Of a stretch of 64,000 nt of DNA, positions 18,598-27,206 are shown one piece after another. The notes beneath the pieces are model-generated. The model was not told the DNA's origin. It saw only the letters and a program-made list of their open reading frames with translations, and did no database searches. The translations under genes and the position numbers were made by a program. Origin of the DNA: Acetobacteraceae bacterium ESL0709 (GTDB lineage: Bacteria > Pseudomonadota > Alphaproteobacteria > Acetobacterales > Acetobacteraceae); assembly GCA_029433415.1 (NCBI GenBank), contig JAQTIA010000003.1, positions 1,268,501-1,332,500 on the forward strand, written 5' to 3'. How positions within the stretch are numbered: position 1 is the first letter of the stretch; every line of letters begins with the position of its first letter.

Positions 18598-19221
18598 ATG
18601 AATAGTAATCATGTTTATACAAGCGACTGGTTTGTTAGCCATCAACCTATTTGGGAACGGATAATTTCTAATCTGAAACCAGAAAAAATTCTTGAAATTG
18701 GTTCCTACGAAGGCCGGAGTATATGCTTTGCTATTGACCACGCTGCCCAGTATAAAAATATCGAGATCCATTGTGTAGATACGTGGAAAGGGGGTATAGA
18801 GCACGAACGTATAGGCATAGATATGCAAAATGTTGAAAAACGTTTTGACCATAACACGAACTTATCAATCATAAGAGCAAAGAATAAAGTTGATTTGATA
18901 AAACACAAAGAAATGAGTGACGTTGCACTTCCCAGAATATTATCTGATTTGGGCAAAGATTACTTTGATATGATTTACATAGATGGATCACACCAGGCTA
19001 AAGACGTTCTTTTTGATGCTGTATTAAGCTTTAAACTACTCAAAGTAAGCGGCGTACTAATATTTGATGACTATCTATGGAAAGAAAATACGATTGGAGG
19101 AGAGAATATCTTACGATGCCCTAAAATAGCTATCGATTCTTTTTGTAATATATTTTCTCATGAAATACAAATATTACAGGCGCCTTTATATCAAATCTAT
19201 ATAGTAAAAGTAAAAGATTAA
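18598..19221 (+). CDS. Class I SAM-dependent methyltransferase (Methyltransf_24-like)
   Basis: 207 aa from the ATG at 18598, chosen because a run of Gs (AGGGGGGGG) ends 3 bases upstream and could serve as ribosome-binding site; an ATG at 18550 would add 16 residues without one. The AdoMet-binding motif I is ILEIGSYEGRS near residue 31, an acidic residue follows in HCVDTW, and FDMIYIDGSHQAKDVLFDA plus GVLIFDDYLW complete the fold. The family often methylates sugars or small molecules; the substrate here is unknown. The gene is clearly AT-richer than its neighbours, suggesting transfer from another source. It sits between the autotransporter terminator and a decayed insertion sequence, with no partner gene. 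Confidence 0.8.
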   Translation: MNSNHVYTSDWFVSHQPIWERIISNLKPEKILEIGSYEGRSICFAIDHAAQYKNIEIHCVDTWKGGIEHERIGIDMQNVEKRFDHNTNLSIIRAKNKVDLIKHKEMSDVALPRILSDLGKDYFDMIYIDGSHQAKDVLFDAVLSFKLLKVSGVLIFDDYLWKENTIGGENILRCPKIAIDSFCNIFSHEIQILQAPLYQIYIVKVKD

Positions 19222-19445
19222 CATTATATCAAACGAAACTTTTATAAATATGTGACGCTATTTTTATATGATATTGTGAGACGTTTTAGCAATAAATTAA
19301 AGAAGAACACCTGTATCTCACAAAGCGTGCACGCCTGATACCTATAATGAAGGTAATCTCCGACGAAAATGATATTACCATAGCGTCAGCATAATCTGCA
19401 AAAGCCATTTAACGGCCTGCTATTTAGCAATAGTCTCGTCGTCAC

Positions 19446-20286
19446 ATGTACAATAGCTCTTTTGAAGCCATTATTCATGACCTGAGAACTATGTTCCGTC
19501 TGGCCACAGGCAAAAGAACCAAACCGACTATTACAATCATCAAGCGCGTAATACGTCGTTCACTTCCTAAAAATAGACAGCGTGCTGCTTTGAGTGGCAT
19601 GAAAAAGAAAAAATGCCAAATTCTCCATATAACCGTTAATACTCACAGCGCCTTATGGCGCTATATACTATCCTAGTAGACGGGGATGATAGAATAAAAG
19701 GCGGAACTTAGGCTTGGATTATCGGAAAAGCAGCAGGTATAAGCGTTAAACCGCCACGAGCTGACTAAGTCTTGTTAGAGCGCGCCAGAGATTGCTCTGC
19801 CATCCCACGACAGATGATAACAGATCAGAAATATTCAGTAATGAGAATCGGGCACTAAGTGCGTAATACGTCGTTCTCGTAGCAGAACACAACCACATGA
19901 CCTGTGATACATAATAAACCGTAATTGCGGACGGCACAGCTGTTTATATGCTGGGCAAAAGCCAGTCGTCCGGGAAAAATAGTTTCTCTCACTTCACAGC
20001 AAAAAAGCTTGTCATTTGCTCTGACATTTCTTGGCAGCAGGAACTTAAAAAAAAGGACCTATAGGCAAGAGCGAAACAACTATGAAGCGCTTACCGGGAG
20101 ACATATGAACATGGATGCTCTCCTAGTCCTTCCAGTAAAAACACCTATAGCCTGCCTCTAATGGGTCTATCACTGTGGGCACTTCCTAGAAAATGGCGCA
20201 CTATCGCTACACGATGTGAGGAAACTGCAACTTCTTTTCAGGACGTTACACACATCATCTCCGCCTATGACTGCTTTAAGATCTGA
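19446..20286 (+). mobile_element. Decayed IS5-family transposase remnant (copy 1)
   Basis: No intact gene lies between 19222 and 20397. At 19446-19676 one frame encodes FEAIIHDLRTMFRLATGK ... GMKKKKCQILHITVNTHS, which matches in order the IS5-family pattern 'FExLxHDLRxLLRxAxGR ... DGAKRRKGSKVHxAVDT'. The catalytic Asp of the IS5-type DS motif is replaced. At 20182-20286, in another frame, LPRKWRTIATRCEE matches the conserved C-terminal 'KxWRRIATRYD' stretch and ends at a TGA. Frameshifts and stops separate the two pieces. The C-terminal part is clearly similar in DNA to 24870-25010. 19222-19445 shows nothing recognisable. Basis: pattern matches from memory of the family, not a database search. 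Confidence 0.7.
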
Positions 20287-20397
20287 CAAAGTCTAGGAAT
20301 CATAAGGGTATCGACCACCTCTAGTAACCGGCATAACCTCCTCTGGACTAAATAAAAACTGTAACGTCCAATAGAATTATACATGGGAAGAAAACCA

Positions 20398-22200
20398 ATG
20401 TCTGAATATAGAAGTGGAGATTCCACTGCTCGGGGACTCGAAAAAATTGCCACAAAATCTTATATCGTCCCCTCTATACAACGTGATTTCGTCTGGAAAC
20501 ATAAACAAATCGAAAAACTGTTTGACAGCCTTATGCAAGGCTATCCCGTGGGAACATTACTCTTTTGGCAAATTTCCCCAGAAGTAAGCGAAAAATTTAA
20601 TTTTTATGAATTCGCACGCTATTACGACGAAAGGGATACGGAGCATTCTACTCCATTAGACACTATAGATAATAAAGAAGTTATAGCCGTGTTGGATAGC
20701 CAACAACGTCTGACAGCGCTTAATATAGGCCTCAGAGGCAGTCTACAATTAAAACTATCCCAAAAACACTGGAATAACCCTGATGCATTCCCTGTAAAAT
20801 ACCTATATCTCGACCTTATAAGCCCTACAGTGCCAGATGATGAAGGTCGTCGCTATAAATTCCAGTTTTTATCAGACAGCGAGATTAAGAAAAAAGACAA
20901 GAATTTCTGGTTCCGCGTTTCTGATATCCTAAAAATGGAACAGCCTGACCTTCTAAATAGTTATATGGACACGAGAGGAGGGCATCTTACAAGGGATCAG
21001 CACACTCTCGCAGTCGGTATATTATTCAAGCTCTACAATATGGTTTTTAACCAGAAACATATTCATTATTTTCTTGAGAAAAGCAAAGACATAGATAAGG
21101 TTCTTAACATATTTATCAGACTTAATACAGGAGGAACAAAATTAGTTTATTCAGATCTGCTTTTTAGCATGGTTGTTTTACAATGAGACAATGTCAATGC
21201 CCAGGAAATCTTTACAAAACTCCAAAAACGCTTAAATAGCAGCGGAAACTTCAGATTCGATAAAGATTTTATCCTTAAAGCGGGACTGATGCTCGTTAAT
21301 AATGGTAGCGTGAACTGCACAGTAAGCGATTTTAATTCCCAAACAACTGCCAAACTTCAGGAAAATTGGGAACGGATTTCCCAAGCCCTTATCCTTACGG
21401 TCGATCTTATTTCCTCTTTCGGGTTCTCTCATGAGAATATCGGAGCTGTAAGTGCCCTACTGCCCATCGCCCATTATTTATATCTCAGAAAGGCTGACAG
21501 TAGATATATTGACAGCAGCCATACTCTGAACGATCGCAACCATATAAAATCATGGTTAAACAGATCGTTTCTAAAGGCCGGAGGGAGTATATGGGGGAGC
21601 GAACCAAATACATTGCTTGTCTCATTACGCAATGTTCTTAACAATAATGAAGATATAAACGTCTTTCCTCTGAAAGATCTCGAAGAAGCCATGAGACGTC
21701 GTGGAAAATCTCTTGATTTCAACGAAGATGAAATAGAGGAATTATTAGATATATCTTATGCCAATCATAAGGACAAAAAGAGGCTCTTTTGTTTGCTGAC
21801 CATTCTTTTCCCCTTTGTAAATCTGAATAACCGTTTTCATATTGATCACATTTGCCCTGCATCTGCCCTTGAGCCCAGAAAACTCCGTAAAGAAGGATTG
21901 GAAGAAGATCTTATCGCTTTACTTGGACAACAGCGTGATATGGTTTCCAATCTTCAACTGCTCGACAGAACATATAATTCTGAAAAGGGGATTCTCTGAC
22001 CGTCTCTATGGTTGAAAAATTTTCCTGAATCCAGAGAATGGAAACAGCGTTATTGCAATGATTTCTACCTTGAAAAGCTTCCAGAAGGACCTAGCGAGTT
22101 CGAGGAGTTCTTTCAGACACGCCGCAAGGCCCTACGCAACAGACTAATCTCTCTTCTGACACCAGCAGCCAAGATAAAAACCAGGGAGCAAACAATGTAA
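20398..22200 (+). pseudogene. DUF262/HNH (GmrSD-like) protein interrupted by two in-frame TGA codons
   Basis: A single reading frame of about 600 codons, broken only by TGA at 21184-21186 and 21997-21999. The N-terminal part matches DUF262 (GmrS-like ParB-fold nucleotidase): VPSIQRDFVWKHKQIEKLFDSL, GYPVGTLLFW, and VLDSQQRLTAL with the DSQQR signature. Then NIFIRLNTGGTKLVYSDLLFS follows. The C-terminal part has the HNH/DUF1524-like motif FHIDHICPASAL. In relatives the first TGA position is usually Trp (AQW), so TGG-to-TGA changes are likely at both sites. Other Trp codons in the gene are TGG. GmrSD-type proteins cut modified DNA in phage defence. The start at 20398 follows a GGGAAG ribosome-binding site. 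It is probably an inactivated defence gene, next to IS debris, unless stop-codon readthrough occurs. Confidence 0.8.
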
Positions 22201-22268
22201 AAATCTCCTCTTGGTTAATTGTTTAACATTGTATCTGAAAGAGGGGATTGATATCTTCTTCTCCTCGT

Positions 22269-23861
22269 TCAGAAGGCTGCTACGCAACCATCACTTCTAG
22301 GATCGGAAGCCCCCTCAAACAAACCTCTCTGATCGTGCACGATGGCCCCAGCATGACCCATCATATCTTCATAAGGACCAACAACATCTACAATATGCCC
22401 CGCTCTTTCCAGTGCCTGAATAATGGCCGGGTCGAAGCGACTTTCGAGCTTCAGAGAAGTGCTATGGCTGCCCCATGTCCGCCCTAACAACCAGCGGGGT
22501 GCTGTTATGGCCTGTTGGAGCGACTGATGATAACACGCATATCTTGTAAAAAGGGCTGCCTGCGTTTGAGGCTGTCCTTCACCTCCCATCGTGCCATAAA
22601 CCATCACCCGCCCATCATCAAAATGCGCCAAAGCAGGGTTAAGGGTATGAAAGGGCTTCCGACCGGGCTGATAATGATTCCAGCTCCCCTCTTCAAGCTG
22701 AAAGGAAGAGCCGCGATTTTGCCATAATATACCAGTTTCTGGCAAAAAAATGCCGGACCCGAACTCAAAATACAGGCTTTGAATCATACTAACGCCCATA
22801 CCCTGCGAGTCAATCGCCCCCATCCAGGTCGTATCTCCTTGCTGTGAAGGTTCACCCCACGGCATGGCGCGGGATGGATTTATCTTTCCAGCCATAGAGT
22901 TGAAAAGACCGTCGTCATCAAGAAAAGCCTGTGCATCCTGCGTCATCCAACGGGGATCACCGACATGCTCATTTCTGAAGCGAAATGCATATTTGGTCGC
23001 TTCAACCAGAGCGTGAATATATTCTGCTCCATTAACCTCAACCCACGGAAGCTTCTCAAAAAGTTTCAGAATAGCTAGAGACGCCACACCCTGCGTAGGT
23101 GGAGCTGTATTGTATAATGTCGCCCCCAGAGCACGTGCATGAAGCGGAAGCGGCATTGCCACTTTATGATGTCTGAAATCATCAGCTGAAAGGGGACTTC
23201 CAACAGAAGCAAGATCAGCCAGAATCCGGTCACGAAGAGTTTTTGTATAAAAGCTTTCCAGACCTTCTCTGATTAGTAATTTCAGCGTATCAGCCAATGC
23301 CGGATTTTTACGAAACTCTCCTTGAACAGGAAGTACTCCCCCAGTTTCATAAGCCGCCTTGAAACAGGGCTGCGCCAAAAGTTCTTCCCGTTTAAGGCTC
23401 AGTAACCGGGCCTCACTTTCGGTCAGAGGATAACCATTTTCCGCATACCAGACAGCCTGTTCCAATAAAAGCTGAAGAGGCAAAGGCTTTTGCAAGGCCG
23501 CGCTATGTCGCAACGCTGCCTGCCAGCCCGAAACAGCACCAGCCATCGTATTTGTAGCCCAGGCCCCTCGCCACGGAATGACATTGTGACCGGCCCGGAT
23601 ATAATCCTTAGCTGTGAGATGCCGTGCTGCAGCCCCACAGGCTTCGATCACCTCAACCTTGCGATTTGGCAGAGAGATCAGCCAAAATGCGTCACCGCCC
23701 AATCCTGTCATATGCGGGTAAACAACACTCAATGTTGCCGCCATGGCGACCACAGCTTCCAATGCTGTGCCACCACGCCTCAAAATATCCAGTCCGCTCT
23801 GACTGGCCAGATGATGAGGCGATGTCACCATCCCCCGCCCTGACTGAAAACTGTGCAACAT
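22269..23861 (-). CDS. ggt: Gamma-glutamyltransferase family protein
   Basis: 530 aa Ntn-hydrolase proenzyme. The N-terminal signature SGRGMVTSPHHLASQSGLDILRRGG and the TGLGGDAFWLI region match the family. The autocatalytic cleavage site and nucleophile Thr lie in QQGDTTWMGAIDSQG near residue 340, followed by VSMIQSLYFEFGSGIFLPETG in the small subunit. It would transfer or hydrolyse gamma-glutamyl groups, for example in glutathione catabolism. There is no obvious signal peptide at this start, so this may be one of the cytoplasmic GGT-like hydrolases rather than the periplasmic enzyme. It runs opposite to the broken DUF262 gene and stands alone. Confidence 0.9.
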   Translation of the reverse strand: MLHSFQSGRGMVTSPHHLASQSGLDILRRGGTALEAVVAMAATLSVVYPHMTGLGGDAFWLISLPNRKVEVIEACGAAARHLTAKDYIRAGHNVIPWRGAWATNTMAGAVSGWQAALRHSAALQKPLPLQLLLEQAVWYAENGYPLTESEARLLSLKREELLAQPCFKAAYETGGVLPVQGEFRKNPALADTLKLLIREGLESFYTKTLRDRILADLASVGSPLSADDFRHHKVAMPLPLHARALGATLYNTAPPTQGVASLAILKLFEKLPWVEVNGAEYIHALVEATKYAFRFRNEHVGDPRWMTQDAQAFLDDDGLFNSMAGKINPSRAMPWGEPSQQGDTTWMGAIDSQGMGVSMIQSLYFEFGSGIFLPETGILWQNRGSSFQLEEGSWNHYQPGRKPFHTLNPALAHFDDGRVMVYGTMGGEGQPQTQAALFTRYACYHQSLQQAITAPRWLLGRTWGSHSTSLKLESRFDPAIIQALERAGHIVDVVGPYEDMMGHAGAIVHDQRGLFEGASDPRSDGCVAAF

Positions 23862-23961
23862 AGACTTCTCCTACTGCGCAGGAAACCGGAAGAATAATAT
23901 CTACGGTAATATAAATAAGGAATATATTAATACGTTACGAATGTAAAATAAATTAACAGAT

Positions 23962-23992
23962 AAAAAAAGGGGACTGTAAGCCCCCCTTTTTC
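23962..23992 (-). terminator. Rho-independent terminator after the IalB-like gene
   Basis: On the minus strand a G-rich arm (GGGGGGCTT) pairs with the C-rich arm GTCCCC, followed by a run of seven T. It begins about 20 bases after the stop of the minus-strand gene at 24013 and lies upstream of ggt, separating the two. Confidence 0.8.
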
Positions 23993-24012
23993 AGGCACGA
24001 TAGCTCACCTTC

Positions 24013-24657
24013 TTAATGAAAAGGCGGATGATCAATCCAGCTCTGGACGCGATCCATGGCTTTATCAAGCCCTTTCAGCGAAAAAGAGATCTTCAAATCG
24101 TTCGTCCCTTCCAGTCTGGACGCCACAAAACTTCCCGAACTGGCAAGGTGAAATTCTTTTGCCTGAGACGTTGTAAGGTCTGCACTGGAAATGCAGCCCG
24201 AATTGGCGCAACTTTCCCATGAAAGAGCAACAGGAGCATTTTGATCAGTAGAAATCTGCGGCTGCTTCTGCAATGACAGTCCGGCTGGTGCCACAATAGC
24301 AATATGCCAAGGACGATCCGCCAAGGATGCCTGATTTGCACTTTGCGGAGCCCGAGCTAGGACAACCATCCCAAGTGGGACAGGACGCTGACCTTTCTGC
24401 TGGACAGCCAGCTCCTGCTGGATAAGGCAATTCTGTGGTCCTGCCGAAAGAGAATCACCTTTAAACACACAGCGGTAAGACCAATTACCTACGCTGCCGG
24501 AAGTCACAACGGGTGCAAAACGTACAGGCCCATCCGTGGCAGAAGTTTCCGCAGCAGGGGTTTCTTTTTTGGCCGTGCTTTTATGAGCAGCAAAAGCCGA
24601 TCCTCCAGCGACTAGACTGGAGGCTAATAAACACTGAAAAAGGATTTTACGAATCAT
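24013..24657 (-). CDS. Invasion-associated locus B (IalB) family protein
   Basis: 214 aa with a cleavable signal peptide (residues 1-23, cut after AFA), so exported to the periplasm. The family pattern is clear: GNWSYRCV near residue 57, NCLIQQEL, a central WHIAIVAPAGLSLQ, and WESCANSGCISSADL near residue 147, with four conserved cysteines that probably form two disulfides. IalB-like proteins are common in Alphaproteobacteria; their molecular role is not established outside Bartonella. Its own terminator follows. The upstream region 24658-25021 carries only a decayed insertion sequence. Confidence 0.85.
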   Translation of the reverse strand: MIRKILFQCLLASSLVAGGSAFAAHKSTAKKETPAAETSATDGPVRFAPVVTSGSVGNWSYRCVFKGDSLSAGPQNCLIQQELAVQQKGQRPVPLGMVVLARAPQSANQASLADRPWHIAIVAPAGLSLQKQPQISTDQNAPVALSWESCANSGCISSADLTTSQAKEFHLASSGSFVASRLEGTNDLKISFSLKGLDKAMDRVQSWIDHPPFH

Positions 24658-24779
24658 AGATTATACACCTAAAATCTTCTTATCAAAACGTTTGGATGAT
24701 ATACTGTAACAAGCTGATAGCACAGACCCGTATCCCCATTATTATTGGGCATAAAAGGAACGGCTATTATTATCCAGCC

Positions 24780-25020
24780 TTTCTGAGCCTCGTTAGAACG
24801 TGCCAGGAATTGCTCCTGTCATCGCATGACAGACGATAACGGAGCCTGCCCCTACTGTTTCCGGTAAAAAAGCGCGAAACGCTTATAGCCTGCCCCCAAT
24901 GGCTCTATCACGGTGGGCACTTATTAAAAAATGGTGTAAGAGAACTGCGATTTCTTTGCGGGCCATTATACACATCATCTCTGCGTATGACTGCTTTAAG
25001 ATCATAAAAAGCCTAGTTTA
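24780..25020 (+). mobile_element. Decayed IS5-family transposase remnant (copy 2)
   Basis: The frame from about 24860 reads PTVSGKKARNAYS then LIKKWCKRTAISLRAIIH, aligning with the C-terminal IS5-family pattern 'IPGRKSRKK ... RLKxWRRxATRYD'. The piece shares long DNA matches with copy 1 (for example around 20250-20280 versus 24970-25000). A second shared stretch lies at 24788-24840 versus 19773-19825. It abuts the 3' end of the outer-membrane gene at 25022. The rest of 24658-25021 holds no gene. Confidence 0.65.
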
Positions 25021-25021
25021 T

Positions 25022-26020
25022 TCAGAACATTGCATTGACGGCAAATTGTGGGGCTATAGAAAAGTCATTATTGTGCCCCGCGAATACGAATGACGAACCG
25101 AAGATGACACCCCAACTGTCATTCCAGTTATATTCCAGCGCCGGAGCAACTTGCCAGGATGTCGAGGAAAGACCGACTTCACGAGAATAATGACCGTAAT
25201 GATCATAACCTTGCACATGCGCACCGTTTGCCCAGTCGCGATAAAGATCAAAAGCAAAAACCCAACGTTGAGTGATCCCATATTCCAGCGCTACGCCTGT
25301 CTCACCATGCATACCCTGCTGGCCGTGCCCCCTGAACCCCATTTCCGTACCATAGCTGGTCACATCCCTCAGACTGGCAGAAGTTACAGGCCTGTAAAAC
25401 CAGTTCCAGAAACGTAGGCGCAATTCATGGCCATTGGGCAAACTATATGTCGATTGTGCGGTCAGGCCCAGACGAAAGGTAAAATTACCATTTCCCATAC
25501 CATCCTGTAAGTGACCAAGACGATTATAGTCACCTGTTGGAAAAACCATTCCGACATAAATATTAAGCGACGGAATGAAGCGTTTCGGATCCGGCTCCAG
25601 ATATCTGTAGATCAGGTCAACAGGCATATCCCCAGCCTTGGGGCCATGAGAATGCCCCTGACCACTCTTCCATTGATAATTCACAACTGTATGCCACGCA
25701 ATCGTCAAATTTCGCGTCAATCCATATTCCCACAATGTGTCATTCGAGAAAAAGCGTTGTAATGGATGGGAAGAAGGACGGCTATGACCACGATTATCCA
25801 GATAGCCAATAGGCTGTGTATAGGTATAATAGGGCTCAATATCCCAATAGCCTTTTGTGACGCCTCCCGAAGCAGATATAAGAGACCCTGTATACCATTG
25901 CCCTGCCCACGCTTTTGACACAGGATGGCAAGCATATAAAAGGGCCGCCAAGAGAATACGGAGCGTCAGACCGTATTTCGCAAAATGCCCTTTCACGGTC
26001 ATCAAGCTATGACTACCCAC
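25022..26020 (-). CDS. Outer-membrane beta-barrel transporter-like protein (MetA/phenol-degradation type)
   Basis: 332 aa from a GTG at 26020; an ATG six codons in (26002) is an alternative start. A signal peptide (RILLAALLYACHPVSKAWA) precedes the mature chain starting near GQWYTG. The rest is made of alternating strands with aromatic girdles: WDIEPYYTYTQP, NLTIAWHTVVNYQW, GNGNFTFRLGLTAQ, WVFAFDLYRDWANG, APALEYNWNDSWGVIFG. It ends in Phe, as expected for a barrel assembled by BAM. The layout is like the 'transporter'/Phenol_MetA_deg group. The cargo is unknown. Its stop abuts the IS5 remnant, which may have replaced its native downstream sequence. Confidence 0.7.
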   Translation of the reverse strand: MGSHSLMTVKGHFAKYGLTLRILLAALLYACHPVSKAWAGQWYTGSLISASGGVTKGYWDIEPYYTYTQPIGYLDNRGHSRPSSHPLQRFFSNDTLWEYGLTRNLTIAWHTVVNYQWKSGQGHSHGPKAGDMPVDLIYRYLEPDPKRFIPSLNIYVGMVFPTGDYNRLGHLQDGMGNGNFTFRLGLTAQSTYSLPNGHELRLRFWNWFYRPVTSASLRDVTSYGTEMGFRGHGQQGMHGETGVALEYGITQRWVFAFDLYRDWANGAHVQGYDHYGHYSREVGLSSTSWQVAPALEYNWNDSWGVIFGSSFVFAGHNNDFSIAPQFAVNAMF

Positions 26021-26123
26021 CTGTTATGACACACCAGAATTATACCTCCCAGACCAAAGCGTGACCTTATGGCACCTAGCCATCTGGTTAGCAAGAAATG
26101 ACCAGCTTACGCTTCAGACTATA

Positions 26124-27119
26124 TCAAGGTTCAAAAGCATGCTGTATCGTCACTTTGTCCTTTACATGACCACAAATAAGCAATTGGAGTAATATGCGCG
26201 CCTTCTGTGGACCAAGATCACAAGAAACGATAAATTTATGTTTATCGTCATCAATTTCAATATTCCGGTGAACGAATCCTCTTTCCACACGGCTGGACCT
26301 TACGACAATGATACCTGCCTCAACGGCACGATCCAGCCTTTCCAACACCATATCTGGCATATTACCATCTCCCATCCCCGCAATAACGAGACCAACCACT
26401 CCAGCATTAATAGCTTCATCAATCTGGCAAGCATCCATGCCTGCATAAGCGTAGATAATACGCACATCCGGAAGCTTGTTTTCTGTAGGTAAAGGAAAGG
26501 GGCGGATAACAGGTGGCCGCTCCAGAAACCTCACGTCAGCCATATCGACAAAGCCAATCTCTCCTCCATTACGTGACTGAAATGTCTGGAGTGATGTGGT
26601 GTCCGTTTTCACTACACGTCTGGCTGAATGAATAACACCATTCATCACAATCATGACACCCCGCCCTTGCGAAACCGGAGCGCTGGCAACTTTCACGGCC
26701 TGGTAAAGATTGGACGGACCATCAGCACTTATGGCAGTGCTAGGCCGCATGGCTCCTGTCATTATGACAGGTTTCCGACTGGTCAGAACACAACTCAGAA
26801 AAAACGCTGTTTCTTCCATCGTATCCGTGCCATGCGTTATGACAATAGCGTCAACCTCATCTGCCTCAACAGCACTCTCAATCCGCTCTGCAAGATGGAA
26901 CCAGATTTGCGCGTTCATATTCTGGGACGCGATATTGGAAATCTGCTCGACTTTCAGGAGCGCAAGCTTCCGCAACCCTGGCACAGCGGCACTCAGTGCC
27001 TCTCCGCTAACAGCTCCAGCGTTATAGGCCATCACCGAACGATCATCAGCCTCTCCGGAGATCGTCCCTCCTGTGGCAAGAATTAAAACGCGCGGCCGTA
27101 TTCCTCCCATTTCAATCAT
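26124..27119 (-). CDS. L-asparaginase
   Basis: 331 aa. Hydrolyses L-asparagine to aspartate and ammonia. Both catalytic threonines are visible: LATGGTISG near residue 15 and ITHGTDTMEETAFF near residue 98. The conserved Lys-free variant TGAMRPS follows near residue 122. The size and motif set match the bacterial asparaginase family. There is no signal peptide, so the enzyme is probably cytoplasmic even though its motif style resembles type II enzymes. It lies 87 bases downstream of the aspartate:alanine exchanger gene on the same strand, so aspartate made here could be exchanged for alanine. Confidence 0.92.
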   Translation of the reverse strand: MIEMGGIRPRVLILATGGTISGEADDRSVMAYNAGAVSGEALSAAVPGLRKLALLKVEQISNIASQNMNAQIWFHLAERIESAVEADEVDAIVITHGTDTMEETAFFLSCVLTSRKPVIMTGAMRPSTAISADGPSNLYQAVKVASAPVSQGRGVMIVMNGVIHSARRVVKTDTTSLQTFQSRNGGEIGFVDMADVRFLERPPVIRPFPLPTENKLPDVRIIYAYAGMDACQIDEAINAGVVGLVIAGMGDGNMPDMVLERLDRAVEAGIIVVRSSRVERGFVHRNIEIDDDKHKFIVSCDLGPQKARILLQLLICGHVKDKVTIQHAFEP

Positions 27120-27206
27120 CTCCGGTTAATCAGAGGAGAATCCTGCCATAACAGAACATCACAAAACAACCAAGTCCATCCCTAAAACGTCCACGACAAA
27201 CAAAAT

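Noticed and set aside
19925-20161. 78-codon plus-strand open frame within the IS remnant
   Set aside because: It lacks a ribosome-binding site and spans decayed transposase DNA in a frame that does not match the protein family.
20398-22200. Stop-codon reassignment (TGA as Trp)
   Set aside because: Several clear genes in the window end in TGA, including the ATGA overlaps of glpX/recJ and PKS/FAAL, so the standard code applies.
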